Of a stretch of DNA of 64,000 nt, positions 19,527 to 29,300 are shown piece by piece. The notes under the pieces are model-generated. The model was not told the DNA's origin. It saw only the letters and a list, made by a program, of their open reading frames with translations, and did no database searches. Location of the stretch: contig NZ_FRBQ01000002.1 in assembly GCF_900142655.1 (NCBI RefSeq), positions 566,918 through 630,917 on the forward strand, written 5' to 3'. Every line of letters begins with the position of its first letter. Within the stretch, counting starts at the first letter, position 1. This DNA comes from Phytopseudomonas punonensis. Lineage in GTDB: Bacteria; Pseudomonadota; Gammaproteobacteria; Pseudomonadales; Pseudomonadaceae. Made by a program: the position numbers and the translations under genes.

Positions 19527-19622
19527 TTACTCCAACTCGTGCAGGATGGTGACGCCGGAGTACAGGCCAATCACGAACAGAGTCAGGAGTACCCCAGTCG
19601 AGCCGATCAGGAATGTAGTCAT
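19527..19622 (-). CDS. Putative 31-residue single-span membrane protein
   Basis: Minus-strand ATG at 19622 to TAA at 19527-19529. The product has residues 1-9 MTTFLIGST, a continuous hydrophobic helix (GVLLTLFVIGLYSGVTIL) and an acidic tail HELE. AAAGG lies 8 bases upstream of the ATG, and a strong terminator stands 45 bases downstream. The 108-base gap to the DUF421 gene on the same strand suggests either its own promoter or co-transcription. It resembles the small accessory subunits of membrane complexes in size and layout only. I do not recognise a family. Confidence 0.5.
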   Translation of the reverse strand: MTTFLIGSTGVLLTLFVIGLYSGVTILHELE

Positions 19623-19730
19623 GGTGCGGGCCTTTCTTCTTGGAGCGCCTCATTCCCGGCGCTATAAAAAGGTAGAGGCGCGTCGGTACGAATCCGTTTA
19701 GGTGATTTTTCCTAGATGCTGCTGCCTTGA

Positions 19731-20423
19731 TCAGCGCTGCCGTTGGTGGCTCAGCGCCGGCGACCAGATGCGCTGGCTGCAGCGCGGACAAGTGGCCTGC
19801 CGGCCAGCGTCTATCGATTGGGTATGGCCGCAACGGATGCAGGCGTAGGTACTATCCGCCGGTACCTGCTGGTCCTCGCTACGATGTTCGGCGGGTAATA
19901 CGGACAGGCCAGGCTTCACGTCATCTGGTGCGAAGAAGTAAAGGCTCATGTCGCCGTCGGTTTCCAGAATGCCCAGGCGTACCTGGCCGAGGTGCTCGAC
20001 GCCTTGCTGGCGCAGCTCCATGAACAGTTCGTCCGACGAGATGTTCAGGTGATCCAGGCTGTTCAGCTCGTAGAGCCCGTCCTTGATGATGGTCACGGGC
20101 TTGCCTTCCATCCAGTCGGAAATGCGCTCGCTGCGGCGCATCATCGTCACCGTGGCGCGATACAGCACCAGCAGGGTGACGAACACCATGGCCACCGGCA
20201 GTAGCGGCACGTCGTCGTAGAACGACACGTCGCCCGCCGCTGAGCCGAGGGTGAGAATCACCACCAGCTCGAACAACGACAGCTGGCGAATCCCGCGCCG
20301 GCCGCTGACCTTCAAAAACAGGAACACCACCACGAAGGCGAACAGCGCACGAAACGCTACTTCACCCAGAAACAGCAAAGGGAAATCACCGAGCAGCATG
20401 CGCTGCCAATCGAACGCGTTCAT
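19731..20423 (-). CDS. DUF421 (YetF-like) membrane protein with C-terminal zinc ribbon
   Basis: 230 residues from the ATG at 20423 (GGAG 6 bases upstream). Three N-terminal membrane helices (about 20-95) with the conserved SGRRGIRQLSLFELVVILTL are followed by the cytoplasmic DUF421 domain (GKPVTIIKDG; LNISSDELFMELRQQGV). The C-terminal extension carries CIRCGHTQ and, 14 residues later, CPRCSQRIW, a four-cysteine zinc ribbon that most DUF421 proteins lack. Function unknown. Divergent from the chemoreceptor gene. Confidence 0.9.
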   Translation of the reverse strand: MNAFDWQRMLLGDFPLLFLGEVAFRALFAFVVVFLFLKVSGRRGIRQLSLFELVVILTLGSAAGDVSFYDDVPLLPVAMVFVTLLVLYRATVTMMRRSERISDWMEGKPVTIIKDGLYELNSLDHLNISSDELFMELRQQGVEHLGQVRLGILETDGDMSLYFFAPDDVKPGLSVLPAEHRSEDQQVPADSTYACIRCGHTQSIDAGRQATCPRCSQRIWSPALSHQRQR

Positions 20424-20781
20424 CCGTCGCTCCACACGGTGGCCTGTTCTGGCTCAGACCGCCGAGTGGGGGATTGGGTCGAAAAACGTTCAGCTGCGAT
20501 TCGTGGCCACCCAGCTCCTGCCGGGTCTTCGGCCAGTTGCGCCCCTGGCGCCTGCAGCCAACCACCTTGTTCGAAAAAATACGCTGAACCAAGCGAAGCG
20601 GCGTACGTCAATTCGATATCACTTTGATATTGCTGTTTTGGGCTGCGCGTTTCGCAGTGTCTCGAACACGCAAAATTTCAGGATGGCGACTGGGAGGTCG
20701 TCCCGAACCGCGCTGGGAGTGCGGCTGGCCAAAAAGAAAAGCGCCCAGTTTTGATACTTGAATGTGCAGTTGGAGCAATCG
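20424..20781. other. Intergenic region between DUF421 and chemoreceptor genes
   Basis: No gene supported. It must contain the divergent promoters. AT-rich parts at about 20605-20640 are the best promoter candidates. The GGAG at 20772-20775 serves the chemoreceptor. Confidence 0.4.
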
Positions 20782-22704
20782 ATGAATACGTGGTTTGGCA
20801 ACATCAGTGTCACCATGAAACTGGCCTTAGGGTTCGGCCTCGTGCTTTTGTTGACCATGGCCCTGGCTATCGTCGGTTGGACTAGCCTGGGCAGCGTGGT
20901 GCAGCGCAGCGAGCGGATGACGGATGTCAACGACCTGGCTCACACCCTGACCGATCTACGTATCGCGCGCCTGCAGTACCTGCTCAGCAACGGCGTTCCC
21001 GCTGATGCCGAGAAGGTGCAGCAGCGTATCCGTACGCTCGTTCAGCGGCAGCAGGAAATGTTGCCGAACTTTCAGAATCCGGAGAACGTTCGCCTGATCA
21101 AGCAGCAGGTGGAGTTGATGGGGCAGTACCAGCAAGCCTTCGATAAAACGCGTGGTGCTTATGACACCGCCAACAAGACCCGTACCGAAATGGTCGATCT
21201 GGCGGATCGGGCCGGCGAGTTGATCGACCGCGTTAGAGACGAAGTGTCACGCACGGTCGCTGGTGACGAAGCGGGCTTTGCACGTTATCAGGCCATCGCC
21301 CAGACGAAGGATGATGTGCAGAACCTACGTTACCGCGTGGTGAACTACACCGCTGATGCGAATGAGCGCACCGAACAGGCGCTGAACCAGCAGATCGACC
21401 GGGTCGATCAGGGGCTCGATGGCCTGAAAACTCTGTTTGCTAGCGACTATCGCGAGCAGATTCAGCAACTCGAGGCCACAGTGACCGCCTACCGCAACTT
21501 GCTTGATACTTATCGTACGGTGATCGCCGAACGCTTGCAGCTGCGCGATGCGATGACCGCTCAGGTGCAGGAGATCGTCAAGGGCAGTGATGCGTTGCTG
21601 GCGATGCAGGTTACGCTGCGCGACCGCGACGCCGAGTTTGCCAACCAGATGATGCTCGGCGCCACGTTGTTGGCCTTGTTGGTGGGCATTCTCGCCGCCT
21701 GGCTGATCACCCGGCAGATTACCCGGCCGCTACAGGAAACTCTCGAAGCGGTGGAGCGAATCACCAGTGGTGATCTCACTCACACCCTGCAGGTCAGCCG
21801 CCGTGACGAGCTGGGTGTGGTTCAGCAAGGCATCCAGCGTATGGGCAGCACCCTGCGTGAGCTGATTGGTGGCATTCGTGACGGTGTTACCCAGATCGCC
21901 AGCGCTGCCGAGCAGTTATCTGCGGTCACCGAACAGACCAGCGCCGGGGTGCATAGTCAGAAGGTGGAAACCGACCAAGTGGCCACCGCCATGCAGGAAA
22001 TGTCCGCCACCGTGCAGGAAGTAGCGCGCAATGCAGCTGAAGCGTCGCAAGCCGCATCGGACGCCGACCACGAGGCCGGTCAGGGTGATCGCGTGGTCGC
22101 CGAGGCCATCGCCCAGATCGAACGCCTGGCTGCCGAGGTGAGCCGCTCCAGCGAGGCCATGGGCGAGCTGCAGAGCGAGAGCAAGAAGATCGGCGGGGTG
22201 ATGGATGTGATCAAGGCCGTGGCCGAGCAGACCAACCTGCTGGCACTCAACGCCGCCATCGAGGCGGCGCGTGCTGGCGAAGCCGGGCGTGGTTTCGCCG
22301 TGGTGGCGGACGAGGTGCGCGGCCTGGCCCAGCGTACACAGAAGTCCACCGAGGAAATCGAAGGGCTGATCGCCGGCCTGCAGCAGGGCACCCAGCAGGT
22401 GGCGACGATCATGCAGGGCAGTCGCGAGCTGACTGACAGCAGCGTGGCGCTGACCCGTCGCGCCGGCGACGCACTGGGCGCGATCAGCAGCAAGGTGTCG
22501 AACATTCAGGCTATGAACCAGCAGATCGCTGCCGCTGCCGAGCAACAGGGCGCGGTGGCTGAAGAGATCAGCCGTAGCGTGGTCAACGTGCGTGATATTT
22601 CCGAGCAGACCGCCGAGGCAAGCGAAGAAACCGCTGCCTCCAGCGTCGAGTTGGCGCGGCTGGGCAATCAGCTTCAGCTGATGGTCAGCCATTTCCGCGT
22701 CTGA
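20782..22704 (+). CDS. Methyl-accepting chemotaxis protein with HBM-type sensor
   Basis: 640 residues from the ATG at 20782, chosen because GGAG is 6 bases upstream; a codon 24 bases earlier lacks one. TM1 about 14-34, an all-helical periplasmic region of about 250 residues (36-289), TM2 about 290-310, a HAMP domain, and the signalling domain with the hairpin tip [19 protein letters not shown]. The long helical sensor and the [15 protein letters not shown] start resemble HBM receptors such as McpS, which bind TCA intermediates. It ends in HFRV without a CheR-tethering pentapeptide. The ligand is not deducible. Confidence 0.9.
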   Translation: MNTWFGNISVTMKLALGFGLVLLLTMALAIVGWTSLGSVVQRSERMTDVNDLAHTLTDLRIARLQYLLSNGVPADAEKVQQRIRTLVQRQQEMLPNFQNPENVRLIKQQVELMGQYQQAFDKTRGAYDTANKTRTEMVDLADRAGELIDRVRDEVSRTVAGDEAGFARYQAIAQTKDDVQNLRYRVVNYTADANERTEQALNQQIDRVDQGLDGLKTLFASDYREQIQQLEATVTAYRNLLDTYRTVIAERLQLRDAMTAQVQEIVKGSDALLAMQVTLRDRDAEFANQMMLGATLLALLVGILAAWLITRQITRPLQETLEAVERITSGDLTHTLQVSRRDELGVVQQGIQRMGSTLRELIGGIRDGVTQIASAAEQLSAVTEQTSAGVHSQKVETDQVATAMQEMSATVQEVARNAAEASQAASDADHEAGQGDRVVAEAIAQIERLAAEVSRSSEAMGELQSESKKIGGVMDVIKAVAEQTNLLALNAAIEAARAGEAGRGFAVVADEVRGLAQRTQKSTEEIEGLIAGLQQGTQQVATIMQGSRELTDSSVALTRRAGDALGAISSKVSNIQAMNQQIAAAAEQQGAVAEEISRSVVNVRDISEQTAEASEETAASSVELARLGNQLQLMVSHFRV

Positions 22705-22893
22705 GCGCTGGTGACAGGTTAGCGAGCGGCGACCCAATCCCCGCTTCGCTTACCACGCTCGCGCTCTATGAGGTAATAAGCAATGTCTATCAAGGCTTTG
22801 GCTTTTTCCAATTTAGCCAGGCGGTAGGGCCTCTCGTAGTTTGGTGCGAGCGCATGACGCGCGAGTACTCATAAAAACGACGAGGATTCACCG

Positions 22894-24432
22894 ATGAAAC
22901 CCACGACCGCATGGGCGCCCGCCCTTGGTTTGATGACTGCGGCCTTGTCCGCTTCGCTATTCAGTCTGTCGGCCCAGGCCGCGCCGTTGACCCGCGACAA
23001 CGGCGCGCCGGTGGGCGATAACCAGAATTCGCAGACCGCAGGCGAAACCGGCCCGACCCTGCTGCAGGACGTGCAACTGATCCAGAAGCTGCAGCGCTTC
23101 GACCGCGAGCGCATCCCCGAGCGCGTGGTGCATGCCCGTGGCACCGGTGCCCATGGCGAGTTCACCGCCACGGCGGACATCTCCGACCTGACCCGCGCCA
23201 AGGTCTTCACCAAGGGCACCACCACCCCGGTGTTCGTGCGCTTCTCCAGTGTGGTGCATGGCAACCATTCGCCGGAAACCCTGCGCGACCCGCGCGGTTT
23301 CGCCACCAAGTTCTACACCAGCGAAGGCAACTGGGACCTGGTCGGCAACAACTTCCCGACCTTCTTTATCCGCGATGCCATCAAGTTCCCGGACATGGTG
23401 CACGCCTTCAAGCCCGACCCGAACACCAACTACGGCAGCAACCGCACCCAGTTCGACTTCTTCAGCCACGTACCGGAAGCCACCCGCACCCTGACCCTGC
23501 TGTATTCCAACGAGGGCACGCCGGCCAATTACCGGCAGATGAACGGCAACAGCGTGCACGCCTACAAGCTGGTCAACGACAAGAACGAGTACCGCTACGT
23601 CAAGTTCCAGTGGCGCAGCCTGCAGGGCATCAAGAACAACGACCCCAAGCAGACCGAGCAGATCCAGGGCAAGGACTTCAACCACATGAGCCGCGATCTG
23701 ATCACCACGATCAACGCCGGCGACTACCCGAAGTGGGATCTGTACATCCAGGTGCTCGACCCGGCTGACCTGGCCAAGTACGACTTCGATCCGCTGGACG
23801 CCACCAAGATCTGGCCGGACGTGCCGTACAAGAAGATCGGCCAGATGGTCCTGAACAAGAACCCGGACAACGTGTTCCAGGAAACCGAGCAGGTGGCCAT
23901 GGCGCCGTCCAACCTGGTGCCGGGAATCGAGCCCTCCGAGGATCGCCTGCTGCAGGGCCGGCTGTTCTCGTACGCCGACACGCAGATGTATCGCCTGGGC
24001 GCCAACCACGCCTTCCTGCCGATCAACAGGGCCAAGGTGCCGGTCAACAACGGCAACCAGGATGGCGCGGCGAACATCGGCCATACCACCACCGAGGTGA
24101 ACTACGAGCCCAGCCGCATCAACCCGCGCCCGGCCAGCGAACATGCGCGCTACAGCAACCTGCCGCTGAGCGGCAGCACCGAGCAGAAGAAGATCCAGCG
24201 CGAGCAGAACTTCAAGCAGGCCGGCGAGCTGTACCGCTCCTACGACAAGAAGATGCAGGGCGATCTGATCGCCAGCCTGGGCGGCGCCCTGGCCGAGGCC
24301 GAAGACGAGAGCAAGCACATCATGCTGTCGTTCTTCTACAAGGCCGATGCGCAGTACGGCGAAGGCCTGACGAAGGTGGCCGGTGGCGACCTGGCGCGGG
24401 TCAAGGCGCTGGCAGCCAAGCTGCAGGACTGA
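22894..24432 (+). CDS. katB: Periplasmic-type catalase KatB
   Basis: 512 residues. A signal peptide (about 1-29, ending SAQA) precedes the mature clade of small-subunit catalases. The catalytic His is in VVHARGTGAHGEF, the active-site Asn in GNNFPTFFIRDA and the haem-ligand Tyr in RLFSYADTQMYRLG. It breaks down hydrogen peroxide. In P. aeruginosa the homologue is induced by peroxide through OxyR and is followed by ankB, as here. Part of the upstream gap (22705-22893) probably carries the OxyR-controlled promoter; no clear site was assigned. Confidence 0.95.
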   Translation: MKPTTAWAPALGLMTAALSASLFSLSAQAAPLTRDNGAPVGDNQNSQTAGETGPTLLQDVQLIQKLQRFDRERIPERVVHARGTGAHGEFTATADISDLTRAKVFTKGTTTPVFVRFSSVVHGNHSPETLRDPRGFATKFYTSEGNWDLVGNNFPTFFIRDAIKFPDMVHAFKPDPNTNYGSNRTQFDFFSHVPEATRTLTLLYSNEGTPANYRQMNGNSVHAYKLVNDKNEYRYVKFQWRSLQGIKNNDPKQTEQIQGKDFNHMSRDLITTINAGDYPKWDLYIQVLDPADLAKYDFDPLDATKIWPDVPYKKIGQMVLNKNPDNVFQETEQVAMAPSNLVPGIEPSEDRLLQGRLFSYADTQMYRLGANHAFLPINRAKVPVNNGNQDGAANIGHTTTEVNYEPSRINPRPASEHARYSNLPLSGSTEQKKIQREQNFKQAGELYRSYDKKMQGDLIASLGGALAEAEDESKHIMLSFFYKADAQYGEGLTKVAGGDLARVKALAAKLQD

Positions 24433-24513
24433 GCCTGACTCTGCATGGCGTGCGGCTCCGGGCGAGCCGCACGTCACCACCAGACGCGGCGCAAGGCCGT
24501 TCGGGAGGCCCCC

Positions 24514-25071
24514 ATGTTGCGTACTTTCTGTTTCGTCCTGGCGCTGAGCGCCGCGACACCATTGCTGGCCGCCACGCCTGCGCAGGATGCCGAGCGTGTC
24601 CAGGCGCAGTTGCGCGATTACTACTTCCAGGCCGCCCGCGAGGGTAATGTGGCGATGCTCGATGAGTTCATTGCCGCCGGCTATGACCTCAATATCGCAG
24701 ACGAGAAGGGCTACACCGCGTTGATCCTGGCGGCCTACCACGGCCATCGCGACGCAGTGGAGCGCCTGCTGAGCGCTGGCGCGGACGCCTGTGCTCAGGA
24801 TCAGCGCGGCAACACCGCGCTGATGGGCGCGATCTTCAAGGGCGAGGTGCGTATCGCCAGGCGCCTGCTCGACGCCGATTGCAGCCCGGACCAGCGCAAC
24901 GGCAATGGCCAGACGGCAGCCATGTACGCGGCGTTGTTCAAGCGCAAGGACATGCTCGATGCGCTGGCGGGCAAGGGCGCCGACCTAAAGGCTGAAGACG
25001 CCTTCGGCAATACTGCGAGTGATCTGGAACGGGGCGATATCCGCACCCAGTGGTCGGCGAAACAGCCCTGA
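24514..25071 (+). CDS. ankB: Ankyrin-repeat periplasmic protein AnkB
   Basis: 185 residues from the ATG at 24514 (GGGAGG upstream). A signal peptide (MLRTFCFVLALSAATPLLA) is followed by about four ankyrin repeats (KGYTALILAAYHGH, RGNTALMGAIFKGE, NGQTAAMYAALFKR, FGNTASDLE). In P. aeruginosa the ankyrin protein encoded after katB is needed for full KatB activity and is thought to act in the periplasm. The 81-base gap to katB and shared strand agree with one operon. Confidence 0.92.
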   Translation: MLRTFCFVLALSAATPLLAATPAQDAERVQAQLRDYYFQAAREGNVAMLDEFIAAGYDLNIADEKGYTALILAAYHGHRDAVERLLSAGADACAQDQRGNTALMGAIFKGEVRIARRLLDADCSPDQRNGNGQTAAMYAALFKRKDMLDALAGKGADLKAEDAFGNTASDLERGDIRTQWSAKQP

Positions 25072-25429
25072 TCGACGTGCCCTGGCCATCTTCTGGCCAG
25101 TACCCATTCGTCAGAAACGCGTGCCAAAGCGGGTGTGCAGCATTCAAAAGGCTACAAAGCGAGAACCTGCATCAACTGCAGGTAACTCCGAGAAGAAAGG
25201 TTCTGCATGAGCCTGCCAGTAGCCTGACTGCCACCATCAGCTAAGAACCTGTTCAAAGTCTGCTGCGCGTCGGCACTGCGGCGTTAAAAACAGGCTGGAT
25301 TGCCAGCCCAGTCGGACTGCTCATTTACAGCTCGTAAACTCCGCGTCCTAGCCTGTTTTCGTGGGGCCGCCTAGGCCTTGCATTGCTCTAGCTCGCGAGA
25401 CTTTGAACAGGCTCTAAGGACGCCGCCCG
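25072..25429. other. Gap after ankB, mostly a MITE-like element
   Basis: No gene. 25072-25241 is featureless; 25242-25417 is an inverted-repeat element described separately; the ribosome-binding region of the oxygenase gene follows at about 25418-25429. Confidence 0.5.
25242..25417. mobile_element. MITE-like element with 20-bp terminal inverted repeats
   Basis: Left end 25242-25261 (TAAGAACCTGTTCAAAGTCT) and right end 25398-25417 are inverted copies matching at 18 of 20 positions. The element is 176 bp, has no coding capacity, and the short word CTAAG occurs at both ends (25241-25245 and 25414-25418), which could be a target duplication or part of the ends. Short, terminal repeats and no ORF fit a non-autonomous element or a structured repeat family. 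Confidence 0.6.
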
Positions 25430-26206
25430 ATGCCCGACTTTGCCAAAGCCGACCTCCAGCTGGTGCCACGCCTGCTCGACGACATGCAGCGCCAAGGCTA
25501 CGCCGTTATCGAAGGGTTTCTCACCGACGAGCAACTGCAAGCTGCCCGTGACCACGTCAATCACGAAGTGGAACGTCACGAGCACGAGTATTTCGCGCTA
25601 CAGGGGCAGGCTGCGGTGAAGGGCAGCATCTTCGAGCAGATGAGCATCTCGCCCCAGGTCAAGGATCTGTTCCGCCAGCTGTACCAGGGCGGCGTCGGCC
25701 AGCCACCGCGCTCGCCGGATATCTTTCCCGCCCTGCGTTGCCTGCAGGGGCTGACCGGCAAGCGCGAGTCCTACTACTTTCACTACGACGCCGCAGCGCT
25801 GACTGCACTGATCCCGCTGGTCACGCCGAGCGAGGGGCGCTACTGCGGCGACTTCATCTTCTTCCCCAACCTGCGCAACATCCGCACCAACCTGTATTTC
25901 AACATTCTGGAAAAGGCCGTGATGCAGAACACCCTGACCCAGAAGCTGGTCACCTTCGCGGTCAAGCGCGGCTGGCTGAAGCCGGTCACCATCAAGATCG
26001 TGCCCGGCAACGCCTACTTCTTCTGGGGCTACCGCTCGCTGCACGCGAACGAGCCCTGTGACCCCAAGGCGCTGCGCTCCACCGTGCTGCTGCACTACGG
26101 TGAACCCCACAGCCGCGACAACCTGGCCTCGCGGCTGTTTCTGGGCTGGAATTTCCGTCGCGCGCGGGTCAGCAACGAGCGCACCACGCGCAAGGATGTC
26201 GGCTGA
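25430..26206 (+). CDS. Phytanoyl-CoA dioxygenase-like Fe(II)/2-oxoglutarate oxygenase
   Basis: 258 residues. Double-stranded beta-helix oxygenase pattern: the HxD pair in YYFHYDAAALTALIPL and the distal His in FFWGYRSLHANEP, with Arg in CDPKALRSTVLLHYGEP about 17 residues later for 2-oxoglutarate. The N-terminal GYAVIEGFLTDEQLQAARDH is typical of PhyH proteins. It would hydroxylate an unknown substrate in the cytoplasm. It stands alone between the MITE-like element and recC. Confidence 0.75.
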   Translation: MPDFAKADLQLVPRLLDDMQRQGYAVIEGFLTDEQLQAARDHVNHEVERHEHEYFALQGQAAVKGSIFEQMSISPQVKDLFRQLYQGGVGQPPRSPDIFPALRCLQGLTGKRESYYFHYDAAALTALIPLVTPSEGRYCGDFIFFPNLRNIRTNLYFNILEKAVMQNTLTQKLVTFAVKRGWLKPVTIKIVPGNAYFFWGYRSLHANEPCDPKALRSTVLLHYGEPHSRDNLASRLFLGWNFRRARVSNERTTRKDVG

Positions 26207-26319
26207 GGGCAGGGCGCCCGCATCAACATTACCTGCGCGCTAAAATCCACCACGGCGTCACACCTCATCGCCGTGCTCTGTCATCATTCGCCGTCTGATT
26301 CTGCACCCAGGAACTCTGC

Positions 26320-29300
26320 ATGTCGGCGCTTAACCCCGGTCTGATCGTCATCCATGGCAACCGCCTTGAGGAGCTGCGCGCTCTGGCGGTGGAGTGGATG
26401 CGTCGGTATCCGCTGCGCCCGCTGGAGAACGAGGTGCTGCTGGTGCAGAGCAACGGCATCGCCCAGTGGCTCAAGCTGGCGCTGGCCGAGCAGGAGGGCT
26501 GCGGCATCGCGGCAGCCACCGATGTGAGCCTGCCGGCGCGCTTTCTCTGGCAGGCCTACCGGACGGTGCTGGGCAGCGAGGCAATTCCCCAGCAGTCGCC
26601 GCTGGACAAGGCGCCGCTGACCTGGCGGCTGATGCGCCTGTTGCCGAGCCTGCTCGACGAACCCTGTTTCGCGCCGCTGCGGCGGTTCCTGGCGGACGAT
26701 GCCGACCTGCGCAAACGTCATCAGTTGGCCGAACGCCTGGCTGATCTGTTCGACCAGTACCAGGTGTACCGCGCCGACTGGCTGGCGGACTGGGCTGATG
26801 GGCACGATCAATTGCGCAACGCCCGTGGCGGCGTGAAGCCGCTCGATGAAAGTGCGCTATGGCAGCCGCTGTTGTGGCGCACGCTGCTGGCCGATGTCGG
26901 CGAGGAGCATCTGTCGCAAAGCCGCGCCGGCGTGCACCCGCGCTTCGTCGCCAAACTGGCGGAAATGGACTCGCCGCCGCGCGGCCTGCCACGCAGGGTG
27001 ACGGTTTTCGGCATTTCCTCGCTGCCGGCACAAATGCTCGAAGCGCTGGCCGCCATGGCGCGCTTCACCCAGGTGATGCTCTACGTGCACAACCCGTCGC
27101 AGCACCACTGGGGCGATATCGTCGAAGACAAGGACCTGCTGCGCCACGAGTACCGCCGACAGAAACGCAAGGCCGGCGGCCAGGCCGGGCAGGTCGGCCA
27201 GCTCGGCTTGTTCGACGTCGAGGAGCTGCACCAGCACGGCCAGCCGCTGCTGGCCTCCTGGGGCAAGCAGGGCCGCGACTACATCAACCTGCTCGATCAG
27301 TACGACGAACCGCAGCGCTACCGCGAGCAGTTCGAGCGTATCGACCTGTTCAGCGCGATGGACGAGGGCTCATTGCTGGGCCAGTTGCACAACGACATCC
27401 TCGACCTGCGTCCAGTCGAGGAAAGCCGCACTCACTGGCCGGCGGTCGATCCGGCCAGGGATCACTCGCTGCGTTTTCACGTCGCCCACAGCGCTCAGCG
27501 CGAGGTCGAGGTGCTGCACGATCAGCTGCTGGCGGCGTTCAGCGCAGACCCGACACTGCGCCCGCGGGACATCATCGTCATGGTGCCGGACGTGAACACC
27601 TACGCCGCGCATATCCGCGCGGTGTTTGGCCAGTTCGGCAGTGACGATCCGCGCTTCATTCCTTTCACCCTGGCCGACCAGGGGCTGCGCGGCAAAGAGC
27701 CCCTGGTGATCGCTCTGGAGCACTTGCTGCGCCTGCCGGACAGCCGCTTCAGCGTCAGCGAGATTCTCGACCTGCTCGACGTGGCTGCTGTGCGCGCGCG
27801 TTTTGCAATTACCGAAGACCAGTTGCCTCTGCTGCGCCGCTGGCTGGAAGGCGCCGGTGTGCGTTGGGGCCTGGATGCCGAGCAGCGTGAAGGCCTTGGC
27901 CTAGGCGCCGGGTTGGAACAGAACAGCTGGCGCTTCGGCCTGCGCCGCATGCTGCTCGGCTACGCCGTTGGCGGTGCCGGCGCGCGTGCGGGCATCGAGC
28001 CCTATGACGAGATAGGCGGCCTGGATGCCGCTTTGATCGGCCCGCTGACACGCTTGCTGGACATGCTGGATATTCACTGCGACAGCCTTGCCGAAGCGCT
28101 GCTGCCGGTGACCTGGGGCGAGCGCTTGCGGGCGCTGCTGGACGACTTCTTCCTGCCTCAGGACGAGCGCGACGAAGTGCTACGCAATCAGGCTCAGGAT
28201 GCGCTGGAAAGCTGGCTGGAGCTTTGTGATGCGGCCACCTTGGAAGAAGCCTTGCCGCTGGCCGTGGTGCGCGAGGCCTGGCTCGGCGGGCTTGATCAGG
28301 GCGGCCTTAGCCAGCGCTTCATGGCCGGTGCGGTGAACGTCTGCACGTTGATGCCGATGCGCGCCATCCCGTTCCGTCACCTGTGCCTGCTGGGCATGAA
28401 CGACGGCGATTACCCGCGCAGCCAGGCACCGCTGGACTTCGACCTGATGGGCGGCGACTACCGCCCTGGCGATCGCTCGCGCCGCGAAGACGATCGCTAT
28501 CTGCTGCTCGAAGCGCTGCTGGCGGTGCGCGAGCGCCTTTATATCAGCTGGGTCGGGCGCAGCATTCGCGACAATACCGAGCGACCGCCGTCGGTGCTGA
28601 TTGGCCAACTGCGTGATCATCTGGCCAGTGCCTGGCGCCTGGCGGGCGGCGGCGATCTGCTGCATGCCCTGACCACCGAGCACCCGCTGCAGCCCTTCAG
28701 CCGCCGTTACTTCTCCGGCGATGGGCCGCTGTTCAGTTATGTGCACGAATGGGCTGCTTCCCACCGTGCGCCGCTGGCCCAGGCCAACGAGCAGCCGTTG
28801 GGCGCATTCGTCGTGGACGACGCGCTCAATCTGGAAACCCTGCAACGCTTCCTGCGTGACCCGGTGAAGCAGTTCTTCACCGCGCGCCTCAAGGTACACC
28901 TGGACGAAGCCGAACAGGCCGAGCTGGATGCCGAACCCTTTGCCCTCGATGGCCTGCAGCGCTACCAGATCCAGCAGGCGCTGCTGCAGGCCGCGGCGCT
29001 GGCCCTGCAGGAAAACCAGCCTGTCGATGCAGCACTCGAGCGGGCCGCGCGGCGCATCCAGCGCAGTGGCCTGCTGCCGGTGGCCGGCTTCGGTGAGCGA
29101 CTGCGCGTGCAGCTTCTGGAACCCTTGCCGGCGCAGCTGCAGGGCTACGCTGCGTTGCTGGCGCGCTGGCCGGAGCGCTTGCCGTCGCCGATCCGCCTAA
29201 GCTTCGCCCATGCCGGTTTGGTGCTGGAGGACTGGCTCGGCGATCTGCACGCGAACGGCGACGCCCTGGCGCGGCTGGAACTGCAGCCCGGCGGGCTGAA

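Noticed and set aside
10636..20780. Direct repeat of the tRNA-Pro 3' end as a right attachment site
   Set aside because: No copy of the last 15-20 tRNA bases was found by eye in this interval; the GACCAGGGATGGTC at 19460-19473 is a terminator stem.
22957..24747. 596-codon open frame antisense to katB/ankB
   Set aside because: A shadow of the biased third-position GC of katB; no domain or ribosome site.
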